DNA from: an uncultured Candidatus Methylacidiphilales bacterium
GTDB lineage: Bacteria; Verrucomicrobiota; Verrucomicrobiia; Methylacidiphilales; CALFVM01
Reading direction: 5' to 3'
Length of the DNA stretch: 13,299 bases
Assembly: GCA_937928665.1 (NCBI GenBank)
Contig: CALFVM010000205.1
Span: 1-13,299, forward strand
In this document: piece by piece, positions 7,195-13,299 of the stretch
Layout: the number at the start of each line of letters is the position of its first letter
Numbering within the stretch: the stretch's first letter is position 1
Program-made: the position numbers and the translations under genes
Notes under the pieces: generated by a model
Told to the model about the DNA's origin: nothing
The model's input: only the letters and a program-made list of their open reading frames with translations
The model's database searches: none

Positions 7195-7412
7195 CCGTCT
7201 TCCCACGTCCCAACCTGTGCGACGACTGCTTCGATCCAGTCATCCAATCATTCACCCCGGTCACACCCCAACCACCCCACCCAACGAAACCCGATTCGAC
7301 CGCGTCCAAGGCTGACTCCTCCCCAGGGACAGAGTCCCACCTGCCTCGTCACCTCCTCATACGATTCTGCTGGCAACTTCACCCGCACCAAATGGGACGA
7401 GAAGTGGTTTCC

Positions 7413-8127
7413 AAACTGGCGGAGCATCATTAAGGCACACGCCATGTGGATGAACGCGTGAAAACGTCGTGGATCGCGTTCATGCCGGATCGTTCGACTT
7501 TCCAACGGCGACGGTACCGTCGCAACCTGTTCCGGTCGGGCACAGCGCCCCTTGCGATGGGGGCAAATCATGTTGATTCCATGTGCGACGATCTGGTGCC
7601 GCAACGCTTCGCCGTCATCGGCGCGATCGACAAGCAAGCATTTGGGCAAGGTGCGGGGAGGTCCTCCGCAGGCCTGGGGCACGCGCACTCGGACCAGCGT
7701 GGCCATAGCCAACTTTCCATCCGACGGCCAGGCCGACTCCATGAGGCTTCCCCAAGGAAGACCCCGGCCGTTTGCCATCGCCCTAAGCTTGGTGCCTTGG
7801 CCGTTCTAGGTTTTCCCGACCAAGAGCCCCCTTTCTTGGCCGGAGCGAAGGTTCCGTCCATGAAGACATCTTCCCCCCAGTCCAAACGCCCCTCGGCATC
7901 CAGCTCCCACAAAAAGGCCTGAAAAAGTTGGAGCCAGATTTCTTGTTCTTCCCCATCTCGGAGCCCTCTCCAGTAGATGGACGAAGAGCGGAAGGTCTTG
8001 GGGAGGTCGCGCTACTTGGCTCCGGTTTTCAGCACCCAGAGAATGCTCTCGAGAACGTGTCGTTCATCGGCCCGAGGGCGACTGTTTTTTTGGGACGGGG
8101 CCGATGCTTGCGCGTGGGCACCCTCAT
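7413..8127 (-). pseudogene. Decayed IS5-family transposase
   Basis: This is a remnant of an IS5-family DDE transposase, recognisable on the minus strand but spread over different frames. The N-terminal part reads ...RKHRPRPKK, shifts frame at a run of seven A, then continues as DERHVLESILWVLKTGAK. An in-frame amber codon at 8012-8014 stands where the family has Trp (normally TGARWRDLP). The frame goes on through LWELDAEGRLDWGED and MDGTFAPAKKGG (first catalytic Asp), shifts again before GTKLRAMANGRGLPWG, and reaches LLVDRADDGEALR (second Asp) and ICPHRKGRCARP. LRRYRRRWKVER (catalytic Glu) lies in a different frame, about a dozen residues after it (WLQNFRRLVV-like) are deleted, and HERDPRRF to ACALMMLRQF ends the gene. 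It cannot make an active protein. I found no convincing terminal inverted repeats or target duplication. The 7207-7412 stretch holds no recognisable gene. Confidence 0.85.
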
Positions 8128-8134
8128 TGAATCA

Positions 8135-8173
8135 CGAGTCAAGGAGATGGCTTTCGAAACCGACTCAAGGAGA
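8135..8173. repeat. Short direct repeat beside the IS remnant
   Basis: CGAGTCAAGGAGA (8135-8147) and CGACTCAAGGAGA (8161-8173) differ at one of 13 positions and start 26 bases apart. They lie between the transposase remnant and the stop of the pseudopilin gene. They could be part of the old IS end; this is not established. Confidence 0.45.
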
Positions 8174-8176
8174 ATC

Positions 8177-8914
8177 CTACTCCAGCTTAGGTCGCGGTGC
8201 CCGATAAAACGGGATCCACGTCGTTGGTGCCAGCGGCTGCTCCGGATCATCAAGACCCGGTGCTTCCACTAATTCCGCCCGCCCCACCGCTGCAGCGTGG
8301 CCATCGCAAAACAACACCTGGGCCGCACGCTCGCCCGTTCGGGGATGTACATGCCGAAACAGCACGTCCGGTGGTAACACACCGGGCTCATGCGACGCCG
8401 TTTCCACCAGAAACACCGTTGCCCCAGGATCCGCGATCTCGTAGATCTTGTAACTCGACCGCTTCGGATCCGGCTGCAACCAGCGGTTCATCCCATAAGC
8501 AAACCAGTACTCGCCCGCACCGGAAAAGTCTGCGGCCTTTACTGCGGGATTCATCCACAATCCCACCTCGCCCGGACGCGGACGTTCCGCAGGCGTCATC
8601 TCCGACAGCGATCGTTGGGAAAGATAAACCGGTAGGGCGTTATACCATGCAAATACATTGGGCTCACCGTCGAGATCCATCCCCACCTGTGGCAAACGGT
8701 TATCGTTTTCGATCAGGTAAAGATTGAACGCAATCCCCCACTGCTGAAGGTTATTCAAACTGGCCAGCCGCGCATTCCCTTCACGCTGCTTGAACAAAAG
8801 CGGCATCGCGATCAATCCCACCACCACTACCAGAAGAATGACAAAAATAACCTCCCGCCGGGTAACCCCGGCCGCGCCACCACCCAACGACCACCCCTTA
8901 TTGCGCCCCAACAT
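8177..8914 (-). CDS. Type II secretion pseudopilin-like protein (PVC type, H-x-G...DGH C-terminus)
   Basis: This is a 245-residue protein with a type IV prepilin-like N-terminus. A 16-residue leader ends in Gly16, followed by VTRRE with Glu at +5 of the mature protein, then a hydrophobic helix (about 22-41: VIFVILLVVVVGLIAMPLL). That matches the prepilin peptidase cleavage pattern G/xxxxE, although the usual FTLIE is VTRRE. After the helix comes ARLASLNNLQQWGIAFNLYL, like the NLKQIGLAL...Y segment of planctomycete and verrucomicrobial pseudopilins. The C-terminal DVLFRHVHPRTGER...VLFCDGH matches their H...G...DGH signature. The ATG at 8914 overlaps the upstream stop by 17 bp; a longer reading would cover more of that gene and move the leader away from the N-terminus. 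The role would be a substrate-presenting pseudopilin at the inner membrane; these proteins occur in large paralogous sets with mostly unknown functions. Confidence 0.8.
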   Translation of the reverse strand: MLGRNKGWSLGGGAAGVTRREVIFVILLVVVVGLIAMPLLFKQREGNARLASLNNLQQWGIAFNLYLIENDNRLPQVGMDLDGEPNVFAWYNALPVYLSQRSLSEMTPAERPRPGEVGLWMNPAVKAADFSGAGEYWFAYGMNRWLQPDPKRSSYKIYEIADPGATVFLVETASHEPGVLPPDVLFRHVHPRTGERAAQVLFCDGHAAAVGRAELVEAPGLDDPEQPLAPTTWIPFYRAPRPKLE

Positions 8915-10355
8915 AGGTCCAATTCTCCGGGATCTGAACCGACGACAAATCGCCGCTCCTCCGGGCAAAATTCAAAAACAACTGATACTCCGATCCCTTG
9001 GCCAGCACCTCAATCTGTTCAGGTCTCAACCCAAGTTCCCGCCGCAGCACTTCGCCAAAATAGCGCGACGTCAACACCGTCACCGGACCCTCCGCTTCCC
9101 GCTTCTCCAAACGGGCTAACTCCTCTGAGTTCCGCATCTTGGCCGCCTGCCCATCGTCCAGCGTCAGCCGAACCACCGGTGAGGTCCAGGGCAAGGCGTC
9201 AAATAGGGAACTCGCAACCAAAGTCCCTGCATCAAGCTCCGTCCGGATCGATTCCGGCGAGTACACGATAGTCGTCGCCTCGCCCACCTCGGTCAACGCC
9301 ACCATGTAGGCCTTCAGAATCTGCTCGCCTGCCATCGGCTGTGACAACTCGCCCACCGTCAGGTTGGCAGCGGCTACCTGCGGACCGAACCGCGCCACCG
9401 CTTTGAGAATCTCGGCATCCGCCGGTGCCGTATTCGCCGTCATTTGTTTGAGCTGATTGCTCTTGACCTGCCAACGTCCGTTCCTCTTTTCCAAATCAAC
9501 CCGCGCCACGGTAAACCCCTGGTTGCGCCGGAGAATATTCTCACTCACCGGCAACGACCAGGCACTGAAATCACCCTGACCCCACACATCTCGCTTCGAC
9601 CGGCTGTAGATCCGGTGCGCCACAATGAGATCCATCCCTGCCGCTTTCAGCCCCTCCAAATACTCCTTCGGCGGCTCAGCACCGCCCTCAAATTTCATCC
9701 AATGAAACACATTGAATCCACCCTGCCCCTCGGCCTTAGCCTCCTCGGCCAATGCCCCATAGTCCCGCACGGGAACAACCGCCCCTGTCTCCCTCCCAAA
9801 CCACATCGGAAACCGCGTCGGAAACTTCTCCACACTCACCTCCCCGTAAAAGTTCGCAAAGATGTTCACCGGCGTTGCTCCTTTCTTCACCCTCGTCCAA
9901 AATTTTGTTCCCTCCATCGCTGGCCGCCCAATCGAATTGGCAAACGGATTCAACACCGGCATCTTCAGCTCCGCCAACACTCCCGGATCCAAATCCGCGT
10001 CCAGATTCCCCAGTGCCACTGCGTCATACCCAAGCTCATTAAACAACGCCGCCACGTTCCGCGACCCTGTCACGTGACTCGCAAAGGACCCCGTCAAACT
10101 GTCTCCCGAATCCAGCAAAAGAACCGGCACCCCGCGCTCGGCCGCTTCCGCCCGCACCTGTTTCACATAACCCGCCAGATACGGATAATGCTGCAACGGC
10201 GTCCCCGGCTGGCGCACCTCCTCCACCGGATAGACATTCCCCCCAATCCGCCCGGTGTGCAGAATGATCAACTCCTCCTCCGGTGCGCCCGGGCCGCATG
10301 CCACCAGACCGGCCACCCCCAACATTCCGATAAGTTTCCCCAACCCTCTCCGCAT
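8898..10355 (-). CDS. Lipoprotein related to 5'-nucleotidase/UshA/SoxB, degenerate metal site
   Basis: This is a 485-residue protein from ATG 10355. The N-terminus is a lipoprotein signal: MRRGLGK, a hydrophobic stretch, and lipobox LVAC with Cys20. The body follows the two-domain 5'-nucleotidase plan. ELIILHTGRIGG (28-39) aligns with the family's LHTNDxHG, LLLDSGDSLTGS (79-90) with the GDxxxGS block, and DAVALGNLDAD (111-121) with GNHEFD. In the C-terminal domain SIRTEL...DALPWTSPVVRL (about 369-398) aligns with the substrate-binding IR...LPFxN region. The first Asp-x-His is lost and the His of GNHE is Leu, and the C-terminal NGG is replaced, so normal two-metal nucleotidase chemistry looks unlikely. 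It probably acts at the outer or inner membrane as a binding or structural protein. The 10355 start is chosen over an ATG further upstream because it places the lipobox at residue 20. The gene overlaps the pseudopilin gene by 17 bp. Confidence 0.75.
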   Translation of the reverse strand: MRRGLGKLIGMLGVAGLVACGPGAPEEELIILHTGRIGGNVYPVEEVRQPGTPLQHYPYLAGYVKQVRAEAAERGVPVLLLDSGDSLTGSFASHVTGSRNVAALFNELGYDAVALGNLDADLDPGVLAELKMPVLNPFANSIGRPAMEGTKFWTRVKKGATPVNIFANFYGEVSVEKFPTRFPMWFGRETGAVVPVRDYGALAEEAKAEGQGGFNVFHWMKFEGGAEPPKEYLEGLKAAGMDLIVAHRIYSRSKRDVWGQGDFSAWSLPVSENILRRNQGFTVARVDLEKRNGRWQVKSNQLKQMTANTAPADAEILKAVARFGPQVAAANLTVGELSQPMAGEQILKAYMVALTEVGEATTIVYSPESIRTELDAGTLVASSLFDALPWTSPVVRLTLDDGQAAKMRNSEELARLEKREAEGPVTVLTSRYFGEVLRRELGLRPEQIEVLAKGSEYQLFLNFARRSGDLSSVQIPENWTYVGAQ

Positions 10356-10380
10356 CGTCTCTTTTTTCACCCCATTCGTG

Positions 10381-10400
10381 TCGGTCCCATGACAGACCGA
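10381..10400. repeat. 6-8-6 inverted repeat in the divergent intergenic region
   Basis: TCGGTC (10381-10386) and GACCGA (10395-10400) form perfect 6-bp arms around CCATGACA. The site lies 26 bp upstream of the nucleotidase-like gene start, within the 152-bp region shared with the GPP34 gene. A regulator-binding site or a 5' UTR hairpin are both possible; no regulator is known. Confidence 0.4.
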
Positions 10401-10438
10401 TGGCGTTCCCGCGAAATCCGACCTGTCCGCAAAAGCCT

Positions 10439-10467
10439 TTGCCAACTTCATTACCCCCTCATACCAT
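10439..10467 (+). promoter_or_regulatory. Possible sigma70-type promoter of the GPP34 operon
   Basis: TTGCCA (10439-10444, 5 of 6 to the -35 consensus) and TACCAT (10462-10467, 4 of 6 to the -10 consensus) are separated by 17 bases. They lie 40 bp before the GPP34 ATG at 10508, in the divergent intergenic region. This is a consensus match only. Confidence 0.4.
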
Positions 10468-10507
10468 GACAAACAGGCCCGACAAACGTTAAACCAACCG
10501 CAACCCC

Positions 10508-11158
10508 ATGATCAGCTTCCCTGAAGAAATCCTACTCCTCGCTCTGGACGAGCACTCCGGCACTCTCAAGGAACTTCCCACCCTTGCCCTTCCCTACGCC
10601 CTCAGTGGTGCGGTTCTCATGGACCTCGCCCTTGCCAATCGCATCGACACCGACGTCAAAACCCTCACCCTCATCCAGGCGGCACCGCTCAACAACACCA
10701 TCCTCGACCCCGCCCTCGCCACGATCGTTGCCAGCCCCGAACCCAAACCCATCGAACACTGGCTCGAAGTCTTCGCCAATGACTCCCACGCGATCAAGAC
10801 CCGCGCCCTCGCCCACCTCACCGAAACCGGCATCCTCAAACAAGAAGAGCACCGCCTCCTCTGGCTCATCCCCACGCGCCGCTATCACACGCTCGATAAC
10901 CACGAGAAAACCGAAATCCGCACCCGTCTTCGGGCCCTGATCACCTCCGACGAAATCCCCGAACCGCGCGACATCGTTCTCATCACCCTTCTCAAGGCCT
11001 GCAACCTCCTTGAGGAAATTTTGCCCGAAGACGAAATCGACCGGAATCGTGAGCGCATCAACCAACTCAGCAAAATGGACCTCATCGGTCAGGCCGTCGC
11101 CCGCTCCATTTCTGAAATTCAAAACTCGATCATGTCATCCATGCTTTATCTCTCCTAG
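10508..11158 (+). CDS. GPP34 (GOLPH3-like) domain protein
   Basis: This is a 216-residue, almost wholly alpha-helical protein of the GPP34 family. In eukaryotes GOLPH3 binds PI4P on Golgi membranes and retains glycosyltransferases; bacterial members have little known function. The family pattern is visible: FPEEILLLALDEHSGTL (4-20), the helix ALSGAVLMDLALANRID (31-47), NNTILDPALATI (62-73), HWLEVF (84-89), LTETGILKQEE (104-114), an IPTRRYHTLD block (121-130) and RDIVLITLLKACNLLEEI (154-171). No signal peptide or membrane helix is seen, so membrane association would be peripheral. The ATG at 10508 has no clear Shine-Dalgarno but starts right at the conserved N-terminal segment. The next gene begins 3 bp after the stop, so it leads a three-gene run with a small membrane protein and a MotB-like protein. 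Family is fairly certain; ligand is unknown. Confidence 0.82.
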   Translation: MISFPEEILLLALDEHSGTLKELPTLALPYALSGAVLMDLALANRIDTDVKTLTLIQAAPLNNTILDPALATIVASPEPKPIEHWLEVFANDSHAIKTRALAHLTETGILKQEEHRLLWLIPTRRYHTLDNHEKTEIRTRLRALITSDEIPEPRDIVLITLLKACNLLEEILPEDEIDRNRERINQLSKMDLIGQAVARSISEIQNSIMSSMLYLS

Positions 11159-11161
11159 ACC

Positions 11162-11374
11162 ATGAGCCACGCCACCGGACCCGGCACCGCCGGCAATGTC
11201 ATCGCTGCGGTCTGCAGCTTCTTCATCCCCGGCCTCGGTCAACTCGTCCAAGGCCGTTTCCTCGCTGCCGTCCTCCAGTTCTTCCTCGCCGGTCTCCTCT
11301 GGGTTGTCCTCCTCGGCTGGCTCGTCCACCTCTACTCCATCATCGACGCCGCCCGCTTCCGCGCCCGCCTGTGA
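11162..11374 (+). CDS. Small hydrophobic membrane protein with PGLGQ motif
   Basis: This is a 70-residue protein with two predicted membrane stretches: about 12-25 (NVIAAVCSFFIPGL) and 34-60 (a hydrophobic run with several Leu and Trp). They are linked by PGLGQLVQGR, a motif seen in TM2-like and other short bacterial membrane proteins of unknown function. A basic tail (RFRARL) follows. It starts 3 bp after the GPP34 stop, and its TGA overlaps the GTG start of the next gene (GTGA), indicating translational coupling. I do not recognise a specific function. The coupling and the absence of frame disruption support it being a real gene. Confidence 0.7.
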   Translation: MSHATGPGTAGNVIAAVCSFFIPGLGQLVQGRFLAAVLQFFLAGLLWVVLLGWLVHLYSIIDAARFRARL

Positions 11375-12135
11375 GTCCCCCTCCTCCCGGACCCGTCAGG
11401 AGTCCCTACCCACTCCTTGCCACCGCCATTGGCTTCTTTCTCCTCGCCGCCATCCTTGCCGTCCACGCCGCCCTCACCTGGCACGAACGTGCCACCCTCA
11501 CCGCCGAAACCGTTCTTCTCCGGGATGAACGCCGCACCCTTGACAACCAGCTCAAACAACTCCGGCGCGAATACCTTGACAAAGAAAACGCCCTCCGCGC
11601 CCGGGAGCGCGACCTGTCCACCGCCGAACAAGGGCGCCTCACCGACGAACTCACCCGCCTGCGGCGCGAACAACGCCGCCTTGCCCTCGCCTCTCTTGCC
11701 GAGTCCCTTCAAAACGAGCTCCGTACCGCCGCCAACAATCCCTCCATCGAAGCCATCTCGGAGACCGACCGATTCCTTCTCCGCTTCCCCGAATCCACCC
11801 TCTTCAACCCCAACGAAACCACCGTTTCCCGACCTGGAGAAATCCTCCTCACCCTTCTCAAACCCCACTGGTCCGGCCCCTGGCAGGGCACCACCACCCA
11901 CATCGAGGTCCATACCGACACCACCCCACCCCCCGCCGGTGCTCGTCCCCGCTTCCCCTCCAACTGGGAATGGACGGCCGTCCGCGCCGCCTCCATTGCC
12001 CGCGCCCTTGAATCCCTCGATCCACTCATTGCCCACACGTTCCGCGCCGTTGGCCGCGGCAATGCGGAAGCTGAAACCAGTGACCCACCTCCGGCAGGCC
12101 GACGGCGCATCGATCTCATCATTCTCTTCCCGTGA
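11371..12135 (+). CDS. MotB/OmpA-like membrane-anchored peptidoglycan-binding protein
   Basis: This is a 254-residue protein with a single N-terminal membrane helix (about 14-35), a long charged coiled coil (about 38-120, rich in Arg, Glu and Leu) and a C-terminal OmpA-like domain (about 134-254). In the latter, FLLRFPESTLFNPNETTV (135-152) matches the MotB-type strand and F-x-G segment. HIEVHTDTTPP (177-187) holds the diaminopimelate-binding Asp183, SNWEWTAVRAASIARAL (197-213) matches the family's SNWELSxxRA, and GRRRIDLII (243-251) matches the closing NRRVEI. It should sit in the inner membrane and grip peptidoglycan. The start is a GTG overlapping the stop of the small membrane gene by 4 bp. 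No MotA/TolQ-like channel partner is visible, so a flagellar motor role is unlikely; envelope anchoring is the better guess. Confidence 0.8.
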   Translation: MSPPPPGPVRSPYPLLATAIGFFLLAAILAVHAALTWHERATLTAETVLLRDERRTLDNQLKQLRREYLDKENALRARERDLSTAEQGRLTDELTRLRREQRRLALASLAESLQNELRTAANNPSIEAISETDRFLLRFPESTLFNPNETTVSRPGEILLTLLKPHWSGPWQGTTTHIEVHTDTTPPPAGARPRFPSNWEWTAVRAASIARALESLDPLIAHTFRAVGRGNAEAETSDPPPAGRRRIDLIILFP

Positions 12136-12154
12136 ACCTTCTCGTCTCCACTCC

Positions 12155-13299
12155 ATGAACGCCTACGAATCCCTCCTTCAACGCAATCGCGAAATCGCCC
12201 TCCTCGGCACCACCTCCAGCCTCTTAAGCTGGGACCAGGAAACAGGCCTACCCCACGACGCCGCCCCCTACCGTGCCGAACAACTTGCCCACCTCAGCGG
12301 TCTCATTCACCGCCTTGCCACCTCCGATGACATCCGCCGCTGGATCGAAGCCTGTGAAGCCGATCTCCCTCCCCCCGGCACCCCCGCCCACACCAACATC
12401 ACCCGCCTCCGCCGCCGCTTCGACCGCGCCGTTAAACTTCCCCACGACCTCGTCGAAACCTGCGCCCGCGCCGCCAGCCACGCCCACCACGCCTGGGTCC
12501 AGGCCAAAGAATCCTCACGCTTCGACATCTTCGCCCCCCACCTCCAAACCCTCCTCGACCTCACCCGCCAGAAAGCCGAACACTGGGGCTATACCGACCA
12601 TCCCTACGACGCACTCCTCGACGGCTACGAACCCGGCATGACCACAGCCGCCGCCCGGCACATCCTCGATAACCTCGCCCCGCGCCAGGCCGCCCTCCTC
12701 GCCGAAGTCTCAACTCAATACAGCAACAGCGAGTCCACCGAACCCGCTCTCCCCGGCCATTACCCCATCCCCGACCAACAACGCTTCAACGCCGAAGTCG
12801 CCGCCGCTTTTGGCTTCGACCTCCGCGCCGGACGCATCGATACCGCACCCCACCCATTCTGCACCACCCTCGGCCCCCGCGATATCCGCCTTACCACCCG
12901 TTACCGCGAAGACGATTTCACCTACTCCCTCTACAGCGTCATCCACGAAGTCGGCCACGGCCTCTACGAACAAGGTCTCCCAACTCAATACTTCGGCCTG
13001 CCCGCTGGGGAAGCCGCCTCTCTCGGCCTCCACGAATCCCAATCGCGCCTCTGGGAAAACAAAGTCGCCCGCACCCTCACCTTCTGGGAACACTGGTTCC
13101 CCCGCGCCGCTGCCATCTTCCCGTGCCTCAGCCAACGCTCCCCCAACCACATCGCCCGCCACCTCCTCCGCGTCCAGCCCTCCCTCATCCGCACCGAGGC
13201 TGACGAAGTCTCTTACGACCTCCACATCGCCATCCGTTTTCAACTTGAACTTGCCCTCATCTCCGGCGACCTCGCCGTCCGCGATGTCCCCGCAGCCTG
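12155..13299 (+). CDS. M32-family metallocarboxypeptidase (Taq type), 3' end cut by window edge
   Basis: This is a zinc carboxypeptidase removing C-terminal residues from peptides, acting in the cytoplasm on peptide turnover. The first 381 residues of a family that is usually about 500 long are present. M32 signatures are all visible: HPFC (233-236), DIRLT (243-247, the DxRxT motif), HEVGH (264-268, the HExxH zinc site), GLHESQSRLWEN (291-302, supplying the third zinc ligand Glu294) and a late TEADEVSYDLHI segment. The N-terminal SLLSWDQET matches the family start, which supports the ATG at 12155, 19 bp after the MotB-like stop. There is no signal peptide. The ORF is open to the window edge, ending near the family's DLP-like position, so about 120 residues are missing from view. 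Confidence 0.93.
   Translation, partial: MNAYESLLQRNREIALLGTTSSLLSWDQETGLPHDAAPYRAEQLAHLSGLIHRLATSDDIRRWIEACEADLPPPGTPAHTNITRLRRRFDRAVKLPHDLVETCARAASHAHHAWVQAKESSRFDIFAPHLQTLLDLTRQKAEHWGYTDHPYDALLDGYEPGMTTAAARHILDNLAPRQAALLAEVSTQYSNSESTEPALPGHYPIPDQQRFNAEVAAAFGFDLRAGRIDTAPHPFCTTLGPRDIRLTTRYREDDFTYSLYSVIHEVGHGLYEQGLPTQYFGLPAGEAASLGLHESQSRLWENKVARTLTFWEHWFPRAAAIFPCLSQRSPNHIARHLLRVQPSLIRTEADEVSYDLHIAIRFQLELALISGDLAVRDVPAA

Noticed and set aside
7326..7338. Small palindrome GGGACAGAGTCCC near the IS remnant as a terminal inverted repeat
   Set aside because: It is a self-contained hairpin with a 3-base loop and has no matching partner at the other end of the remnant near 8130-8176.
9444..10469. 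A 341-residue plus-strand open frame
   Set aside because: It is antisense to the lipoprotein gene, which has a lipobox and 5'-nucleotidase landmarks. The frame is rich in His, Pro and Arg and shows no domain.
10356..10472. Longer start for the nucleotidase-like gene (ATG on the minus strand at 10451 or upstream)
   Set aside because: It would bury the lipoprotein signal 30-40 residues inside the protein; ATG 10355 puts the lipobox Cys at residue 20.

Overview
The window looks like chromosomal DNA from a GC-rich Gram-negative bacterium. The best guess is Verrucomicrobiota or another PVC-group lineage. The reasons are a type II pseudopilin with a C-terminal H-x-G...DGH motif, a CobW GTPase followed by a WD40 protein, a bacterial GPP34 protein, and a HAD-Nudix fusion. 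This assignment comes from gene content only. The + strand is C-rich throughout: + strand genes end mostly in C codons and - strand genes lean towards G, so the + strand is probably the lagging strand.

Layout. At 1-1627 (-) there is a nearly complete acetolactate synthase of the catabolic AlsS/BudB type, cut by the window edge and preceded by a strong Shine-Dalgarno. Divergent from it, 1752-4542 (+) carries a LipM/LplA-like lipoyl-transfer enzyme, a COG0523 (CobW/ZNG1-like) metallochaperone GTPase and a WD40 beta-propeller protein. A non-coding gap at 4543-4760 holds a 12-8-12 inverted repeat. At 4761-7158 (-) lies a tight three-gene unit: a HAD-Nudix fusion, folB, and a XerD-type tyrosine recombinase whose start overlaps the folB stop. 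The region 7159-8176 is mostly a decayed IS5-family transposase with frameshifts and an in-frame amber codon. At 8177-10355 (-) a lipoprotein related to 5'-nucleotidases but missing key metal ligands overlaps a type II pseudopilin-like gene. At 10508-13299 (+) are a GPP34 (GOLPH3-like) protein, a 70-residue membrane protein, a MotB/OmpA-like membrane protein and an M32 carboxypeptidase cut by the right edge.

How the genes may work together. The most suggestive group is HAD-Nudix plus folB. Folate synthesis needs a Nudix pyrophosphatase and then a phosphatase to turn dihydroneopterin triphosphate into the FolB substrate, and here both folds sit in one polypeptide 6 bp upstream of folB. The HAD half, however, lacks the usual second Asp. 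The GPP34, small membrane protein and MotB-like genes are nearly contiguous (3-bp gap, then 4-bp overlap) and may form an envelope module of unknown role. No CRISPR array, rRNA, convincing tRNA or defence system was seen.
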